The notes under the pieces: generated by a model
The model's database searches: none
What the model was told of the DNA's origin: nothing
The model's input: the letters and a program-made list of their open reading frames with translations, nothing else
Source of the DNA: Chloroflexota bacterium
GTDB taxonomy: Bacteria; Chloroflexota; Anaerolineae; J102
Length of the DNA stretch: 7,827 nt
Direction: 5' to 3'
NCBI GenBank assembly: GCA_024276255.1
Contig: JAJRXO010000220.1
Span: 1-7,827 of the forward strand
Position numbers and translations under genes: made by a program
Shown: one piece after another, positions 5,884 through 7,827 of the stretch
Position numbering within the stretch: the stretch's first letter is position 1
Layout of the letters: every line of letters starts with the position of its first letter

Positions 5884-5915
5884 ATGCTCGCATCAACCCA
5901 CCCTTCCCACTTTTC

Positions 5916-5930
5916 GGAGGTTCCCGTATG
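5916..5930 (+). promoter_or_regulatory. ribosome-binding site and start codon of AOR
   Basis: GGAGG (5916-5920), a seven-base spacer and ATG (5928-5930). This fixes the AOR start even though the frame is open upstream to 5844; that upstream stretch has no ATG, GTG or TTG codon in frame with a ribosome-binding site. Confidence 0.85.
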
Positions 5931-7827
5931 GTCGCTCCAACCATCGATCAACTCAAGCAGGCGCATCACATATTGGCTGAATACCACTTTGAACGTCGAC
6001 CGGTGCAGCATGGTTATGCCAACCGCACACTGTACATCAATCTTTCTCGCAATGAGATCGCCGAAAAACCCGTAACACAGCAGATGAAAGATGTGTTTAC
6101 GGGCGGCCGCGGCTTTGCCTTGTGGCTGCTGTGGCAGGCCATCCATGATCATACCAGCTGGGATGACCCTGAAAACGAGCTGGTGTTTGCCAACGGCCCC
6201 ATCAATGGCTCCACGGCTTATCCCGGACTGGGAAAAGCGACCGTGGTCACGATTTCACCGCTGACGCATCAGGTCATCGACAGCAATGGCGGCGGTTATT
6301 TCAGCCCATATCTGAAGTTTTCCGGCTTTGATGCCCTGGAGATTCAGGGCAAGGCGGAGAAGGATGTCATCATCTTTATCGATGGTGATATCGGGTCTGT
6401 GAGCATCGAAGAGGCGCCGTTGGAGGTCCTGGATTCGCATCTGCTGGCCGAACAACTCACGGAGATGTACGCTGATCCGGCATTGGGGGAGCGGGGCAAG
6501 ATGGGCGTTTCGGTGGTGTCGGCCGGCGCGGCAGCTGATCACATTTTGTATGCCGGACTGAATCTGAGCTGGTATGATGTGCGGCGCAAGCATGTGCGTA
6601 TGAAGCAGGCAGCCCGCGGCGGCAGCGGCCGTGTACTGCGCGACAAGAAGATCAAGGCGATTGTAGTGCGTTACAGCAGCCTGAAAGGCAGCAGCAACAA
6701 TCCCGCCAAGCCGGAGCTGATCAAGAAAGCCGGTAAACGGATCAATCGGGAGATCGCCCTATACGACGATCAGCAGAATCAGATGCGCAAAGTGGGCACC
6801 GCGCATCTGGTCGAGATCATGGATCATTTCGACCTGCTGCCCGTCCATAATTACCGTTTTGGCCGCCACCCCGATTCCCGCAAAATCGACTCCGGCGTGT
6901 GGAAGAGTTTGTTCACACAGGGCCTGCCCGATGGCTGCTGGGCCGGATGCCAGCTCTCCTGCTCGCATGGCGTCGATCATTTCCACCTGCAGACCGGACC
7001 CTATGCCGGTGAAGCGGTGCTGGTCGATGGCCCCGAATACGAGACCGCGGCAGGGTTGGGCTCGAACATTGGTGTGTTCGATCCGGCTGGCGTGCTGGAA
7101 TTGAATTTCTATGCCGACACCTATGGTGTCGATACCATCAGCCTGGCCAATTCCATTGCCTTTGTGATGGAATTGGTGGAAGCCGGGCATCTCACGCAGG
7201 AGCACACCGGCGGTTTGGACCTGTCGTGGGGGAACTGGCGCGCCGCGGCCGAGTTGCTGCACCAGATGGCGCGTGGTGAAGGGTTTGGCATGATCGTGGG
7301 AAAAGGTATACGCTGGATGAAACAGTACTTTGCCGACGAATACGGCATTGATCGGCAGTACCTGAATGACATTGGCATGGAAGTGAAGGGCTTGGAGATC
7401 TCGGAATATGTCACTAAAGAATCATTGGCCCAGCAGGGCGGCTATGCCATGGCCCTAAAAGGCGGCCAACACGACGAAGCCTGGCTGATCTTCATGGATC
7501 AGGTCAACAAACAGCTTCCCACATTTGAAGACAAGGCCGAGGCGTTGCATTATTTCCCCATGTGGCGTACCTGGTTCAGCCTCCACGGTCTTTGCAAATT
7601 GCCGTGGAATGATATCGAGCCGCCCGAGAATAAATCACTGCCCAATGCCGCCAAAGTGCCCGAGCACGTAGAAAACTATGTGTGGCTGTACGAGGGCACC
7701 ACGGGCAATACCGCCACGGCGGACGATCTCATTCTACAATCGGAGCGCGTGTACAATTTCCAGCGCGTATTCAATCTGCGTATGGGCTTCGGCACCCGTG
7801 AGCATGATCATCCTCCCTACCGGGCCA
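5928..7827 (+). CDS. aor: aldehyde:ferredoxin oxidoreductase family tungsten-pterin enzyme (3'-truncated)
   Basis: Cytoplasmic enzyme that oxidises aldehydes to carboxylic acids (or runs in reverse), passing electrons to ferredoxin through a W-bis-pterin and one [4Fe-4S] cluster. 633 codons are visible and the C-terminus is cut by the window edge. The N-terminal beta-rich domain shows GGRGFALWLLW (59-69), FANGPINGSTAYPGLGK (87-103) and DSNGGGYFSPYLKFSGFDAL (118-137), matching the pterin-binding core. RGGSGRVLRDKKIKAIVV (230-247) and PEYETAAGLGSNIG (369-382) follow, then GVDTISLANSIAFVMELVEAG and GEGFGMIVGKGI. Cluster ligands are C337, C341 and C345 in DGCWAGCQLSCSHGV, and C556 in LHGLCKLPW. 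The first two cysteines are four residues apart rather than the three of Pyrococcus furiosus AOR. The N-terminus has about 25 extra residues before the usual start. It has its own promoter and ribosome-binding site. The substrate is unknown; the neighbouring ligase suggests fatty aldehydes. GAPOR, WOR-like or BamB-like relatives are alternatives. Confidence 0.95.
   Translation, partial: MVAPTIDQLKQAHHILAEYHFERRPVQHGYANRTLYINLSRNEIAEKPVTQQMKDVFTGGRGFALWLLWQAIHDHTSWDDPENELVFANGPINGSTAYPGLGKATVVTISPLTHQVIDSNGGGYFSPYLKFSGFDALEIQGKAEKDVIIFIDGDIGSVSIEEAPLEVLDSHLLAEQLTEMYADPALGERGKMGVSVVSAGAAADHILYAGLNLSWYDVRRKHVRMKQAARGGSGRVLRDKKIKAIVVRYSSLKGSSNNPAKPELIKKAGKRINREIALYDDQQNQMRKVGTAHLVEIMDHFDLLPVHNYRFGRHPDSRKIDSGVWKSLFTQGLPDGCWAGCQLSCSHGVDHFHLQTGPYAGEAVLVDGPEYETAAGLGSNIGVFDPAGVLELNFYADTYGVDTISLANSIAFVMELVEAGHLTQEHTGGLDLSWGNWRAAAELLHQMARGEGFGMIVGKGIRWMKQYFADEYGIDRQYLNDIGMEVKGLEISEYVTKESLAQQGGYAMALKGGQHDEAWLIFMDQVNKQLPTFEDKAEALHYFPMWRTWFSLHGLCKLPWNDIEPPENKSLPNAAKVPEHVENYVWLYEGTTGNTATADDLILQSERVYNFQRVFNLRMGFGTREHDHPPYRA

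Larger units (their letters stand above)
5484..5927. other. divergent control region between acyl-CoA ligase and AOR genes
   Basis: A 444-base region without a long gene. From left to right it holds the ligase ribosome-binding site and leader (5484 to about 5586), the minus-strand promoter (5593-5621), a 43-base gap (5622-5664) in which I see no clear palindrome, the plus-strand promoter (5665-5693), and a long AOR leader (about 5700-5927). The leader contains a 5' stem-loop, a 34-codon ORF and nested complementary segments. It does not match any riboswitch consensus that I can recall with confidence. Confidence 0.7.

Noticed and set aside
5700..5927. Known molybdenum/tungsten cofactor riboswitch in the AOR leader
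   Set aside because: The gene context invites it, but I cannot match the conserved Moco-motif segments I remember (for example the GCCTCCCG-like stretch before the final AAAGGTG). Only an unassigned structured leader is reported.
6255..7262. Minus-strand open frames within AOR (6255-6593, 6759-7262)
   Set aside because: AOR is intact through this stretch with all cluster and pterin motifs, and the antisense frames carry no recognisable domain.
1..7827. CRISPR array, insertion sequence, tRNA, rRNA, prophage or defence genes
   Set aside because: No regularly spaced repeats, transposase motifs, terminal repeats, cloverleaf sequences or defence-type domains were seen on either strand.

Overview
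This is a bacterial chromosomal window of moderately high GC (roughly 55-60% by eye) with dense, ordinary coding. I see no insertion sequence, phage gene, CRISPR array, tRNA or rRNA. The gene set is a Fe3+/thiamine-type ABC importer, a stand-alone glycogen-binding-type module beside a metallophosphoesterase, a membrane zinc-ribbon protein, a FadD-type acyl-CoA ligase and a tungsten-pterin aldehyde:ferredoxin oxidoreductase (AOR). The AOR points to an anaerobic or facultative metabolism. The mix and protein style remind me of Chloroflexota (Anaerolineae/Caldilineae-like), but that is an impression without a database search.

Layout. (1) 1-1569, plus strand: the 3' end of an importer permease, overlapping its ATPase gene. 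The substrate-binding protein and the rest of the permease lie to the left. (2) 1562-2857, minus strand: a small CBM48 protein followed by a metallophosphoesterase. The phosphoesterase gene meets the ATPase gene tail to tail with an 8-bp overlap. (3) 2933-3574, minus strand: a two-helix membrane protein with a double zinc ribbon, followed by a clear intrinsic terminator. (4) 3575-3809: short intergenic stretch with inverted repeats. (5) 3810-5483, minus strand: a complete FadD-type acyl-CoA ligase. (6) 5484-5927: a divergent control region with two back-to-back sigma70-like promoters and a leader of about 228 nt in front of AOR. (7) 5928 to the right edge, plus strand: AOR, lacking its C-terminus because the window ends.

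The most coherent metabolic reading is the divergent AOR/FadD pair. AOR interconverts aldehydes and carboxylic acids using ferredoxin, and FadD activates the acid to acyl-CoA. Together they could move fatty aldehydes into beta-oxidation, or work in reverse, under shared control.

The parts most worth a second look are two. The first is the AOR leader, which holds a 34-codon ORF with an excellent Shine-Dalgarno sequence, in frame with AOR, plus a set of nested complementary segments. The second is the CBM48/phosphoesterase pair, which are in the same reading frame and separated by one TAG codon and nine sense codons, with no visible ribosome-binding site for the second gene.
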